A stretch of 64,000 nucleotides of DNA from an uncultured Clostridia bacterium (GTDB lineage Bacteria; Bacillota; Clostridia; TANB77; CAG-508), in NCBI GenBank assembly GCA_934130935.1, contig CAKOYQ010000001.1, positions 124,001 to 188,000 on the forward strand. The letters are read 5' to 3'. A model generated the notes under the pieces. It worked only from the letters and a program-made list of their open reading frames with translations. It ran no database searches and was not told the DNA's origin. This document shows, one piece after another, positions 37,537 to 46,215 of this stretch; the stretch's first letter is position 1; each line of letters opens with the position of its first letter. The position numbers were made by a program, and so were the translations under genes.

Positions 37537-37566
37537 TATTTTTTGCAAAAATTCTTAATCTCCCTC

Positions 37567-37882
37567 GTTACTAAATAATTGATTGAGTATCTCACATACC
37601 ATTGCAACCTAGAAAAGTGCCAACATAAGAATTGCATAAAATAAATGAAAGATTTTGTGTATCTAATCTTAACACTAGAAGTTCTTATAGAATCAAATGA
37701 GGAATGTTCACGGGCAAACTTATAAGTTTGAGCCTGAGTGAAAGAGGCTCATTTGATTCTATTAAAAATTCTGTGGTAAGATTGGCTTATCCAAAATCTG
37801 TAATGGTTTTTATGCAATTCTTATGTTGGCACTTTTCTAGGTTGCAATGGTATGTGAGATACTCAATCAATTATTTAATAAC
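37567..37882. repeat. Structured palindromic repeat, family I, copy B
   Basis: 316 bp. The 192-bp core (37629-37820) is the same element as at 29396-29587 (six substitutions). The 62-nt arms (37567-37628 and 37821-37882) are inverted copies of each other with a single mismatch, and have no similarity to the arms of copy A. The right arm includes the last three sense codons and the stop (37871-37873) of rqcH, so the left arm looks like an inverted duplicate of native flank. No credible ORF inside. Confidence 0.88.
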
Positions 37883-39599
37883 ATCTACTCCATTCAAAGG
37901 ATTTACGTTCAAAGTTTTATTATTTGTAAAAACAACCATTCCAGGCTTTGCACCATGCGGCTTTTTTACAAATTGAACCTGACAATAATCAACTGGAACA
38001 TTAGAAGAAAATTTTGCTTTACTATGTTTAGCAGCAATTTCAGCACATTTAACTAAAACATCATCTGTAACTATTTTATCAACCTTTAATATTACATGGC
38101 TTCCGTTGCACATCTTTAGTATGAAACCATAAATCTGTTTTATTAGCAAAAGACAATGTCAGCCAATCATTTTCTTTATTATTTCTTCCTACATATATTT
38201 TATATCCATCAATATCATATTCAATAGGAGAAAATGTTAGTTGCTTTTTCTTTTTAGAAACTTTATTCTTTTTTTCTCTCTTTTTTAATCTATCTTTAAA
38301 CACAACATTTTCACTTATCTCTTCGAAAATTTCTTGGACATCTTCAACACATGTACTATTTTCTAATTCATATACAATACTTCCAATATAATCAATCTCT
38401 TTTTCTGTTTCAATTTTTTGTTCAGATACAATTTGAAATGCATTTTTTAGTTTAGAATATTTTTTAAAGTATCTTTTTGCATTCACATTTGGAGAATATC
38501 TTATATCTAGCGGAATTGAAATCAAATTATTATTATCATAATAATTCTCCAATTCTACATTTGCTAAATGGTTATTCGTAAGTCTATATAAATTCGCAGT
38601 TATAAGTTCTCCATATAGCCTATATTTGTCCATTTCGTCACATTCTTTAAGTTTTGAATTTATACTAAGTAAACGATTATCATGCTTTTTTAATTTCTCC
38701 AATATCATTTTTAACATACTATTTCTGTAATTTATAAATGTCTCTATAGTTTCTCTTTCAAAATAAAAATCATCAATAAAAAAGTTCAATCTATAATCTT
38801 CTGAATTTTCACTTTTTACTAATACATAATCTGAAATTTTGTCATTTTTATATACTATTTCAAATTTTAAATTTTTATTATTTTTTATTACATCATTAAT
38901 ATATTTATAAATCTTTTCTATGCTTTCTTTTGAGACATTTTCTATACTACATTGTGATACTACTGATTTTGCAAATTGCAAACTAATTCCTGTAAATTTA
39001 TCAGCAATCACTTTTGCCAAATTTTCTATCTTCATATCTTTTTGTTCGCCTACTAATTTATCATAAAAATCTTCAAAATCTTTTAATTCCATGAAATCAT
39101 ATTTATCTGACTTAGGTAATACATATACTCGTGATGGCAATATCTCTCTATATGAATTCGTAGAACTTATATGCCTCATTGAATCAATAATTATCTCATT
39201 TGATTTTGTTAATATAATATTACTATGTTTTCCCATAAGTTCAATTATTAAAGTTTTAACTTCTATCTCATTAAATTCATTTATAGTTTCAATTTTAATA
39301 TTTACAATTCTTTCTAACCCTTGCATAGAAATATCCAAAATTCGTCCACCTATTAGATGTTTTCTAAGCAACATACAGAAATTTGGTGCAATAAGTGGAT
39401 TTATCTTAGAATGTGTTGTTAAATTTACCCTACAATTATGTGCATCTATACAAATATTTAAAGCATAATTTTTTCCTTGAAGATATAGTCCTAAAATAAT
39501 TGTATTTCTATCTGGTTCATATATTTTATCTATTTTACTTCCTACAATATTTTGTAATTCTGAAATAATTGATTTTGTTACTATTCCGTCAAATGCCAT
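37871..39599 (-). pseudogene. rqcH: RqcH (NFACT / FbpA family), broken by a one-base frameshift
   Basis: RqcH binds stalled 60S-equivalent (50S) subunits and adds C-terminal alanine tails. From ATG 39599 (MAFDGIVTKSIISEL, after GGGAG) the NFACT-N domain, coiled coils (about 285-430) and the start of NFACT-R are read in frame. In the NFACT-R motif the first frame gives TDLWFHTKDVQ then runs to a stop at 38079; the next frame continues GSHVILKVDK to the stop at 37871. Removing the extra G at 38105 (plus strand) restores KDVQGSHVILK. About 574 residues if corrected, the family's usual size. This may be a true mutation, a sequencing error, or (less likely) programmed frameshifting. An in-frame ATG 21 bp upstream (39620) is less well placed. 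Confidence 0.85.
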
Positions 39600-39653
39600 T
39601 AAATCATCTCCCTCAAACATTAATATAATAGCACAAAAAGCTTATACTGTAAA

Positions 39654-40229
39654 CTATTTTAAGTAATCTAATGGATTTACATATTCATTATTTATTCTAA
39701 ATCCTATATGTAAATGACATCCTGTTGTTGCACCATTTGTTGGCCTTCCTGTTGCATCTTTATAGTTATTTCCTGCAACACCATATACATATTTAGGCCC
39801 AACATTCCCTATTGTTTGTCCTTGTTCTATTTTGTCTCCAATAGACACAATAGAATTTGGAGAAACATGGCAATATGATATTTTAAGACCATTTTCTGTA
39901 GTAATTGTTATTGTATATCCCCCTCCTCCTAAAAATCCTATAAATGTTATTTCTCCATTGCACGTGGCTATCAATGTTGTCCCTTCAGGTGCTGGAATAT
40001 CTACTCCTTTATGGTAGGTCGAAGCTCCAGATGTTGGTGCATTTCTCTTTCCAAATTGTGATGATATTGCTGTATATCCTGGAATTGGCCATGCAAAATT
40101 TAAATTTCCATAAAAAATCAATTCTCCTTTATTGGTTTCTTGCAAATTACTGTTTGCTGACATTGTTGGAATAAATAGAATACATATTATTATTAAAAAA
40201 ATTATTATTCTAGTTATTAATTTGTTCAT
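39654..40229 (-). CDS. Secreted M23 peptidase, compact form
   Basis: 191 residues: signal peptide (1-24, cleavage near TMSAN), short linker, M23 domain. Metal-site motifs are H..D in STYHKGVDIPAPEG and H.H in GCHLHIGF, with SYCHVSP between. FAWPIPGYTAISSQFGKR resembles the start of the LytM domain of the 405-residue paralogue at 16-17 kb, but there is no coiled coil. Probably a peptidoglycan endopeptidase; a spore role is possible but not shown. Confidence 0.87.
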   Translation of the reverse strand: MNKLITRIIIFLIIICILFIPTMSANSNLQETNKGELIFYGNLNFAWPIPGYTAISSQFGKRNAPTSGASTYHKGVDIPAPEGTTLIATCNGEITFIGFLGGGGYTITITTENGLKISYCHVSPNSIVSIGDKIEQGQTIGNVGPKYVYGVAGNNYKDATGRPTNGATTGCHLHIGFRINNEYVNPLDYLK

Positions 40230-40274
40230 GATAGTACCTCCTGATAACCGCTATGTCCATTAATAACAAATAAG

Positions 40275-40305
40275 AAAAAAAAGCTTAGCTTTAAAAACTA
40301 AACTT
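40275..40305 (-). terminator. Terminator downstream of tRNA-Trp
   Basis: Minus-strand stem AAGTTTAG / CTAAGCTT with a short A/T loop followed by eight T. About 60 bp past the tRNA 3' end. Confidence 0.7.
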
Positions 40306-40363
40306 CTTTTCTTTACAAAAATAGGCTTTAATATTAAAACCCATTGCCCCCTAATTAATAAAA

Positions 40364-40438
40364 TGGCAGGGGTAGTAGGATTCGAACCCACACAGGCGGT
40401 TTTGGAGACCGATGTGCTACCATTAACACTATACCCCT
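40364..40438 (-). tRNA. tRNA-Trp (CCA anticodon)
   Basis: 75 nt including an encoded CCA end. Acceptor AGGGGTA pairs with TACCCCT; T arm contains GGTTCGAATCC; anticodon loop reads CTCCAAA with CCA at 40405-40403. It lies alone in the 322-bp gap between an M23 gene and trmB. The remainder of the gap holds the terminator and AT-rich sequence with a possible TATAAT before the tRNA. Confidence 0.95.
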
Positions 40439-40551
40439 ACATCACTTTATTATATTAACACATTAAGTAATTTTTGACAATAGTTTTAGAAACTTTTTTG
40501 ATTTTTTTTATTAGTTTTAATCAAAAATATATAATTTTAGGCTGAAATAAA

Positions 40552-41211
40552 TTATTTTTTTGCAATCAAAGCTTTTATTTTTATACCTTGTTCTGAAAAC
40601 ATCTTCTCGTGCTCTGTTTCTATATTATTTTCCCAAATTGGTTCTACATGTAAATCATAAGTTTTCTTCAAAATTGTAAAACCAGATTCTTCAAAATATC
40701 CTATACTGGCATCAAATAAACTATCATCATCTGTTTTAAAATAAATCTCTCCATCTTGTGCTAAAAATGTTTTATATTTTTCTAATTGTCTTGTATGTGT
40801 TAATCTCTTTTTTCTGTGTTTTCCCTTTGGCCATGGATTACAAAAATTTATGTATATTCTTTTAATATTGTCTTTTTCACCTAATATTAAAGTTACTCTT
40901 TCAATATCAAATCTTGTTAAGATTACATTGTCAATCTTTTTATTTTGCTCTTTATATATTTGTTCAACAGTTCTTTTAGCAAGACCTAACATAGCATCTA
41001 CTAAATCTATTGCAATATAATTTATATTAGAGTTTTGAACTGCTAATTGTGATATAAATTGTCCTTTACCACATCCAAGTTCCAAATGTATTGGATTATC
41101 TCTATTTTCAAATTCCTGTATCCATTTGTTTTTTAGTTCTTCTGGATTATCTCTATAAAAACTACTTGCTTCTAATTCTGGTCTTGCCCAAGGCTTAAAT
41201 CTAATTCTCAT
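40552..41211 (-). CDS. trmB: tRNA (guanine-N7-)-methyltransferase
   Basis: SAM-dependent enzyme making m7G46 in tRNA. 219 residues. SAM site LELGCGKGQFI, then NYIAIDLV, the TrmB block NFCNPWPKGKHRKKRLTH, and the C-terminal TEHEKMFSEQG. The start codon directly follows the stop of the DUF5662 gene (TAGATG), indicating coupling. Confidence 0.95.
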   Translation of the reverse strand: MRIRFKPWARPELEASSFYRDNPEELKNKWIQEFENRDNPIHLELGCGKGQFISQLAVQNSNINYIAIDLVDAMLGLAKRTVEQIYKEQNKKIDNVILTRFDIERVTLILGEKDNIKRIYINFCNPWPKGKHRKKRLTHTRQLEKYKTFLAQDGEIYFKTDDDSLFDASIGYFEESGFTILKKTYDLHVEPIWENNIETEHEKMFSEQGIKIKALIAKK

Positions 41212-41763
41212 CTAATTCTCCATTCTAATGCAATATTTATCATATAATCTGCGTATATTCTTTCCTGTTAAAGCTTCATCTAATCCTTTTTGGCTTACAT
41301 CTGTATATACTGCAACTAAAAATTTATCTAATTGCGGATGTATCAAATTTTGTCTTTCTCTATTCAAATAATAGTTTAATTGTGTATCTTTTGTCCAGTT
41401 TTTTCCATTATATACCATTCCTGCTGCCAGTTGATCACATACCATTTCTGCTGTATATTTATATGGCATTATAACTGTTTTTTCTGGTATTGATAAATCT
41501 GTCCAATATTGATAATGGTGTTTATTTATGCCCTTATGATGTAACCATGCTGCTGAATATCCTTTATTTTTTTTACATTCTGCAATAGGACTTTTATGCC
41601 CATCATAATATTTTACACTTTCCCAAAATTCTGTTGGTGAAAATTTCGACCAATCATGCATAAATCCTCTCCAAGGTATTCCTACTTTACAACATAATTT
41701 AAATACTACCCATTTGTGTTTTGTTACTAATTTTATATGTTTAAATATATTACTTATCTTCAT
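41212..41763 (-). CDS. DUF5662-like protein
   Basis: 183 residues, soluble, rich in His, Trp and Tyr. WRGFMHDWSKFSPTEFWESVKYYDG and AWLHHKGINKHHYQYW, with DQLAAGMVY, recall the DUF5662 family, whose metal-site-like histidines are conserved; function unknown. Co-transcribed with and abutting trmB. Confidence 0.72.
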   Translation of the reverse strand: MKISNIFKHIKLVTKHKWVVFKLCCKVGIPWRGFMHDWSKFSPTEFWESVKYYDGHKSPIAECKKNKGYSAAWLHHKGINKHHYQYWTDLSIPEKTVIMPYKYTAEMVCDQLAAGMVYNGKNWTKDTQLNYYLNRERQNLIHPQLDKFLVAVYTDVSQKGLDEALTGKNIRRLYDKYCIRMEN

Positions 41764-41866
41764 TGTCTCTCTCCTTTATTACATGTTCAAAATTGTTCCA
41801 ATATTAAATATACCATAAAATTCACAAAATTACTACATTTTGACATTATTTTATTCAAAAACTTAA

Positions 41867-41897
41867 GGGCAAAAATGGAACCGACCCCAAATGTCCC
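41867..41897. repeat. REP-like palindrome, copy 4
   Basis: 31 bp with GGAACCGACCCC core; right end reads TGTCCC instead of TTGCCC, a diverged arm. Direct neighbour of copy 5 in the same orientation, both just past the spoIVB stop. Confidence 0.8.
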
Positions 41898-41900
41898 TTA

Positions 41901-41931
41901 GGGAAAAAACGGAACCGACCCCAAATTGCCC
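41901..41931. repeat. REP-like palindrome, copy 5
   Basis: 31 bp, same orientation as copy 4 and separated by 3 bp, ending 7 bp from the stop codon of spoIVB. Left end GGGAAAAAAC is diverged from GGGCAA. Confidence 0.8.
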
Positions 41932-41938
41932 AAAAATA

Positions 41939-42994
41939 CTATTCCAATTCACTTAACATTCTATCAGCAAAAACTGCATACCCAATACTTGGATCTCTAA
42001 GAAATACATGAGTGATTGCTCCACAAAATTTTCCATTTTGTATTATAGGAGAACCACTCATCCCTTGGATAATCCCCCCTGTTTTCTTTAACAGTTCTTC
42101 ATCTGTAACTTTAACCACCATACTCTTATTGTCATAGTTGTTATTTAAATATGTTTTCTGTATTTCAATTTTATATTCTTTAAATAGTCCCTCTATGTTT
42201 GACAAAATTGTAGCTTCTCCCAAATTAATTTCTTGTCTCTCTGCCACATTCATTTTTCTTGAATAGTCTATATTTATATTTGTAATGTTTTTTATTACTC
42301 CATATATTCCACATGGCGTATTTTTATAAATATTTCCAATCTCACTATTTTGCTTTATACTTCCTTGTATTTTTCCTGGTTGTTTCTCTTGACCTTTTAT
42401 AACTGAAATTATACTTACATTATCTATTTCTCCTGAAGATGTTTGTAGTATATCTCCTGTATCTATATCTGTTATCCCATGGCCTAATGCTGCAAAACTT
42501 TGTGTTTCTTCATTATAAAATGTCACTGTTCCAACACCTGCTGCACTGTCTCTAACCCATAATCCGATTTTGTATTTACCTACTCTGTCTTTAACAGGTG
42601 TAATCTCACATGTTTTTTCTTCATTATTTCTCATATATTTTACTCTGATACTCTGTCCATCACATATATTTATTGCATCTATTAATTCTTCTGTATTATT
42701 TACAACATTATCATTAATTGATATTATTGAATCACCTTCTCGTATTTCTGTTGTTTCATATGGCTTATATGTGTTTCCATCAATACTTTCTATTGCTGAA
42801 GTTCCTACTACTAATACTCCACTTGTATATAATTTTATTCCAACAATCTCTCCTACTGGTATTACCTGTATATCTGATATTCTAATTTCTTCTCCTCTTA
42901 CTGCCACTGTTTCTGGCAAATAACTTCTTGTTAATACAAATACATATAAAAAAATTAATACAAATAAAAAAGCAATTTTCTTGAGTGTTTTCAT
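41939..42994 (-). CDS. spoIVB: SpoIVB-like S55 serine protease
   Basis: Forespore-secreted protease that triggers pro-sigma-K processing in the mother cell by cleaving SpoIVFA. 351 residues: N-terminal membrane helix (about 5-25), PDZ domain (about 85-150, EIREGDSIISINDNVVNNTEELIDAI), then the S55 domain with catalytic His in FAALGHGITDIDTG and catalytic Ser in IQGMSGSPIIQNGKFCGAITHV. All parts needed for activity are present. Strong evidence that the organism sporulates. Two REP-like palindromes follow its stop codon. Confidence 0.92.
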   Translation of the reverse strand: MKTLKKIAFLFVLIFLYVFVLTRSYLPETVAVRGEEIRISDIQVIPVGEIVGIKLYTSGVLVVGTSAIESIDGNTYKPYETTEIREGDSIISINDNVVNNTEELIDAINICDGQSIRVKYMRNNEEKTCEITPVKDRVGKYKIGLWVRDSAAGVGTVTFYNEETQSFAALGHGITDIDTGDILQTSSGEIDNVSIISVIKGQEKQPGKIQGSIKQNSEIGNIYKNTPCGIYGVIKNITNINIDYSRKMNVAERQEINLGEATILSNIEGLFKEYKIEIQKTYLNNNYDNKSMVVKVTDEELLKKTGGIIQGMSGSPIIQNGKFCGAITHVFLRDPSIGYAVFADRMLSELE

Positions 42995-43045
42995 ATTTTT
43001 TCACTCCTTCATTTTTTATTATTTGTATTAATTTTTCTTTTTATA

Positions 43046-44827
43046 CTAATTAATTTTTTCAAGTATAGCGCCTTCATCATTTTGGAACAATATCTTTATT
43101 CCTTCTACATTTTCAATCTCTTTTAAAATTTCTTCACAATTATCTTGTTTAAATATTATGCAATACTGTTTTTGGCTTTCTAAAAATTGTTGTATACTTG
43201 TTGGCCTCTCACCAAAAGTTACATTTATATAAAAATATGGATTTTTAGTAATAGCATAAAGCCATCTTCCTCTTCCATCTCTACTTGATAAATATATGTA
43301 TGTATTGTTATCTAATCCATTATATACATTTATATTTTTATTATAATATTCCATTATTTCAAGCTCTTTATAATTCACCATATTGTAATTGGCCTTTATT
43401 TCTTGAAAATTGTTCTGATATATGTCAAAAAATAATAAGTTTTTATTAAAAAACATCGCTATTATCATGCCTATAGAATATATTCCAATTCCAATGTATG
43501 TTAGTATTATATTTTTCTTGTAAAACAGTTCTATTGAATTGAATGCAACTATTATCAAAGGTATCCAGATCATATAATATATTTTATAATAATAATATTC
43601 TGATATTTTTTCAAATTTCATTCCTATAAATGCTATTATCAGAAAAATTATAGATATTATTAATATTTTATTTGAAAATTTTTCTTTTTTGTTTTTAATG
43701 CTATAACAAATATAAAATACTGATAACATTAAAAAAATTATTGTATTTGTAATAAAGTTTTGATATATTGCACCAGGTAAATTTATACCATTTGAGTAGT
43801 AGTTTTCCACCTGTAATCCAAATCTAATCATTTGGAATATATTAAAATATATTACTCCAAACATCCCTGGTAATATCAGGGAAATTACTATACTTAATAT
43901 ATTTTTAACTGAAAAAATCTTTTCTTTGCGTTTTTTTATTTCTACAATCATTTGTATAAATATTGCCAAAAATACTACTGGAGCAAAATAGTAATATGAA
44001 AACATTATCCCAAAAGTCAAGAAAAAGATTAAAATATCTCTATATTCTTGTTTTATTTTTTGTTGCATAACAAAAATTATACATATTATTATATTTAATC
44101 CCATTTGCAAGTATGAAAAACCTGATAATAATGTATTTAACGGATATCCCAACATATATATTAACGAAAATATTAATGGTAAAAATTTTTGTTTTTCTTC
44201 TTTTTTGTTATTAGATAATAAAACATACATTAACAATCCAGATAAACACCACATAAATGTTTCAAATACAATAAATAGTTTACAAAAATATGTTTCTTCT
44301 ATTATTGGTGAAAATATTTTAAACAAAATCCCTGTATTTATATAAGAACCCGGCATAAATGCTCGTTCATCGAAAAATCCAAGTGCATCTGAATTATCAT
44401 CTATTAATAACATCGAATAATTATAAAATTCATCTGCAACCCAATAATGTGTTGAAGCATCTGTTATTGAATTTTTAACATTCATTGGTATTCCATATTG
44501 TTTTATTGCAATTACACACACTGTTATTAATATAACTATTACTGATATTATATCCATTTTATTTATATTGTATTTTTGTATCTTTTTATCTTTATATATT
44601 TTCAACCCCAATAAAAAAATTGTAATACAATTTATTATTGACAATGTTACTAAAGTTGATTTTATCTTTACAAAAGAAATTATTACACATATACAAATAT
44701 TATAACAAAAAAATAGTCCTATTGTTACTATCAACCAAGAAAAAAAATTCTGTTTTTCTTCTTTTTTATATAATAACATATGAAGACTAATTATTAATAC
44801 TATCGTTAATATATATATAACATTCAT
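43046..44827 (-). CDS. Polytopic membrane protein, possible GT-C glycosyltransferase
   Basis: Not firmly identified. 593 residues, about 13-14 hydrophobic helices in the first 460 residues and a soluble C-terminal part (about 470-593). A large loop after helix 3-4 holds DASTHYWVADEFYNYSM, with acidic residues in the position where GT-C enzymes keep a DD/ED motif, and the overall shape (many helices, C-terminal globule) fits that class. It lies between the pilus-like operon and spoIVB on the same strand, after a terminator; it could decorate surface protein or glycan, but that is a guess. Confidence 0.55.
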   Translation of the reverse strand: MNVIYILTIVLIISLHMLLYKKEEKQNFFSWLIVTIGLFFCYNICICVIISFVKIKSTLVTLSIINCITIFLLGLKIYKDKKIQKYNINKMDIISVIVILITVCVIAIKQYGIPMNVKNSITDASTHYWVADEFYNYSMLLIDDNSDALGFFDERAFMPGSYINTGILFKIFSPIIEETYFCKLFIVFETFMWCLSGLLMYVLLSNNKKEEKQKFLPLIFSLIYMLGYPLNTLLSGFSYLQMGLNIIICIIFVMQQKIKQEYRDILIFFLTFGIMFSYYYFAPVVFLAIFIQMIVEIKKRKEKIFSVKNILSIVISLILPGMFGVIYFNIFQMIRFGLQVENYYSNGINLPGAIYQNFITNTIIFLMLSVFYICYSIKNKKEKFSNKILIISIIFLIIAFIGMKFEKISEYYYYKIYYMIWIPLIIVAFNSIELFYKKNIILTYIGIGIYSIGMIIAMFFNKNLLFFDIYQNNFQEIKANYNMVNYKELEIMEYYNKNINVYNGLDNNTYIYLSSRDGRGRWLYAITKNPYFYINVTFGERPTSIQQFLESQKQYCIIFKQDNCEEILKEIENVEGIKILFQNDEGAILEKIN

Positions 44828-44845
44828 TTTCTTCCCCCTATAAAC

Positions 44846-44882
44846 AAAAAATGATTAATTTTAAATTAAAAATAATCATTTT
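44846..44882 (-). terminator. Terminator at the end of the pilus-like operon
   Basis: Stem AAAATGATTA / TAATCATTTT with AT-rich loop and T run on the minus strand, overlapping the stop codon of the last small membrane protein. Confidence 0.8.
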
Positions 44883-45432
44883 AGGTTGCTCCGTTTATAT
44901 TTATTGTTCCAGATGAACTTGCTGCTATTATATGCAAGTCTCCTTCTGTTACATTATAATAAAAATTCTTTAATACTTGTGATAAAGTTTTACTATTATT
45001 TTTTACTGTTACAAATATTCCATCACCCTGTTTTAGATTTAATTTTCCTGTTATATTGTTATTCTGATTAGCTTCTGATGCTCCAATCTTTTCTTCAATT
45101 TGACTAGTAAACAATGAATAATATGAATTATTCCCTATCATTTGTGAATTAGCTTTTGTAACTTGTTGGGCAGTAGTTTCATCTAGTATTTTTACTTCCA
45201 TATCTATTTCGTATGTATTTCCCGATGAATATAAACTTGAAACAAATCTTTGATAGTTATCTGTTGTTATTTGCCCAGAAGTTATGACTTCATTTACAAA
45301 CTCTGTAGTAGCTGTTTGTGCTAATAATTGTGATATATCATCAGATCTATCAGCAATTAAAACAAGTGGTGATATAAACATTATAATTGATGATATTATA
45401 ATTGCTATTATTGATATCATTGTATCATCCAT
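44881..45432 (-). CDS. Small membrane-anchored pseudopilin-like protein (last of six)
   Basis: 183 residues. N-terminal hydrophobic helix directly after MDDTM (about 5-27), then an extracytoplasmic region rich in Thr/Ser/Asn/Gln with few charges. No leader peptide or type III prepilin site. It lacks the MENxxKAL opening of its neighbours, so it may be a minor subunit or a distant paralogue. The ribosome binding site is weak; a good AAAGGAG 40 bp upstream instead precedes a 6-codon ORF, which could feed translation by reinitiation. Confidence 0.65.
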   Translation of the reverse strand: MDDTMISIIAIIISSIIMFISPLVLIADRSDDISQLLAQTATTEFVNEVITSGQITTDNYQRFVSSLYSSGNTYEIDMEVKILDETTAQQVTKANSQMIGNNSYYSLFTSQIEEKIGASEANQNNNITGKLNLKQGDGIFVTVKNNSKTLSQVLKNFYYNVTEGDLHIIAASSSGTININGAT

Positions 45433-45514
45433 ATTTTTTTCAAATGATATATTTAATAATTATAGTATATCATTTTTCTCCTTTCTTCAAAAGAATCTAT
45501 TCTTCTTATTTATT

Positions 45515-46153
45515 TTATTGCTGATAATATGTTATCACTCTTTTTTTTATTTGAGTTGAGGTTGAACCAGAATTAGTTGTATCAATTGGGTAATACTCCC
45601 CTAATTGTTCTTCAAATGTTTTATCTTTTAAGAAATTATAAAAACCTTTATTACCATAGTAATGAATATTTTTATATCTAGTGTATTTTGTATTTTCTGT
45701 ACTTGTTGCCCCATCCCCAAATAATATAATATCCAAAAGATTTTTACTATCTGCATCAATTAATGAATCTTGACCTTCAATTATCGAAGAAATTATTTTA
45801 TCGTTGTTTTCGCTATCTTTCTCTCTAATATAGTTTCCATTTCTGTCTTCATTTTGAGTTAACTTGTAATATATAGGCATGTCTTTTCCAGATGTATCTT
45901 TAAACTGTATGTCTATATTTTCTGAAAAAGCTTTATATATTGTAGGAATTATTGTTTCTACTCCAACTACCCTTGTCAATCCACTAGATGGCTTAATTTG
46001 ATCATATAATATTTGTGTATCTCTGTCACGCATGCTCACTATCGAAGTTACTGCTCTATTAGCTTGAGAAAAGCAAGATATACTTACAGTCAACGCTAAT
46101 ACAAATAACAGTACTCCTGCTGCAATTTTTAATGCTTCTACTGCGTTTTCCAT
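45515..46153 (-). CDS. MENxxKAL-type pilin-like membrane protein, 212 aa
   Basis: Starts MENAVEALKIAAGVLLFVLA: a hydrophobic helix begins at once (about 8-30) with Glu at position 2 and no basic leader. The remaining 180 residues are predicted outside, with a tyrosine-rich C-terminal half (YKNIHYYGNKGFYNF). Largest but one of the set. It lacks the C-terminal KC...Y...G motif seen in three relatives. Function inferred only from position in a Tad-like operon. Confidence 0.65.
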   Translation of the reverse strand: MENAVEALKIAAGVLLFVLALTVSISCFSQANRAVTSIVSMRDRDTQILYDQIKPSSGLTRVVGVETIIPTIYKAFSENIDIQFKDTSGKDMPIYYKLTQNEDRNGNYIREKDSENNDKIISSIIEGQDSLIDADSKNLLDIILFGDGATSTENTKYTRYKNIHYYGNKGFYNFLKDKTFEEQLGEYYPIDTTNSGSTSTQIKKRVITYYQQ

Positions 46154-46187
46154 AAGTATATCTCCTTTCCATATTACTTTTATGTTT

Positions 46188-46215
46188 AATAGTCTTTTTA
46201 ACTTTTTAGACTATT
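46188..46215 (-). promoter_or_regulatory. Intercistronic hairpin in the pilin-like cluster
   Basis: AATAGTCT / AGACTATT, 8-bp stem, overlapping the stop codon of the 140-residue gene and lacking a T run after it. More likely an RNA-processing or stability element than a terminator. Confidence 0.5.

Noticed and set aside
19034..37882. CRISPR array or IS element as explanation for the large repeats
   Set aside because: No regularly spaced short repeats, no cas genes, no transposase frame, and arms differ between copies, unlike fixed terminal inverted repeats.
37704..37976. Plus-strand open frame running out of the family I element into rqcH
   Set aside because: It crosses the element core, arm and antisense of rqcH, with no similarity in the other copy's reading and no start signal.
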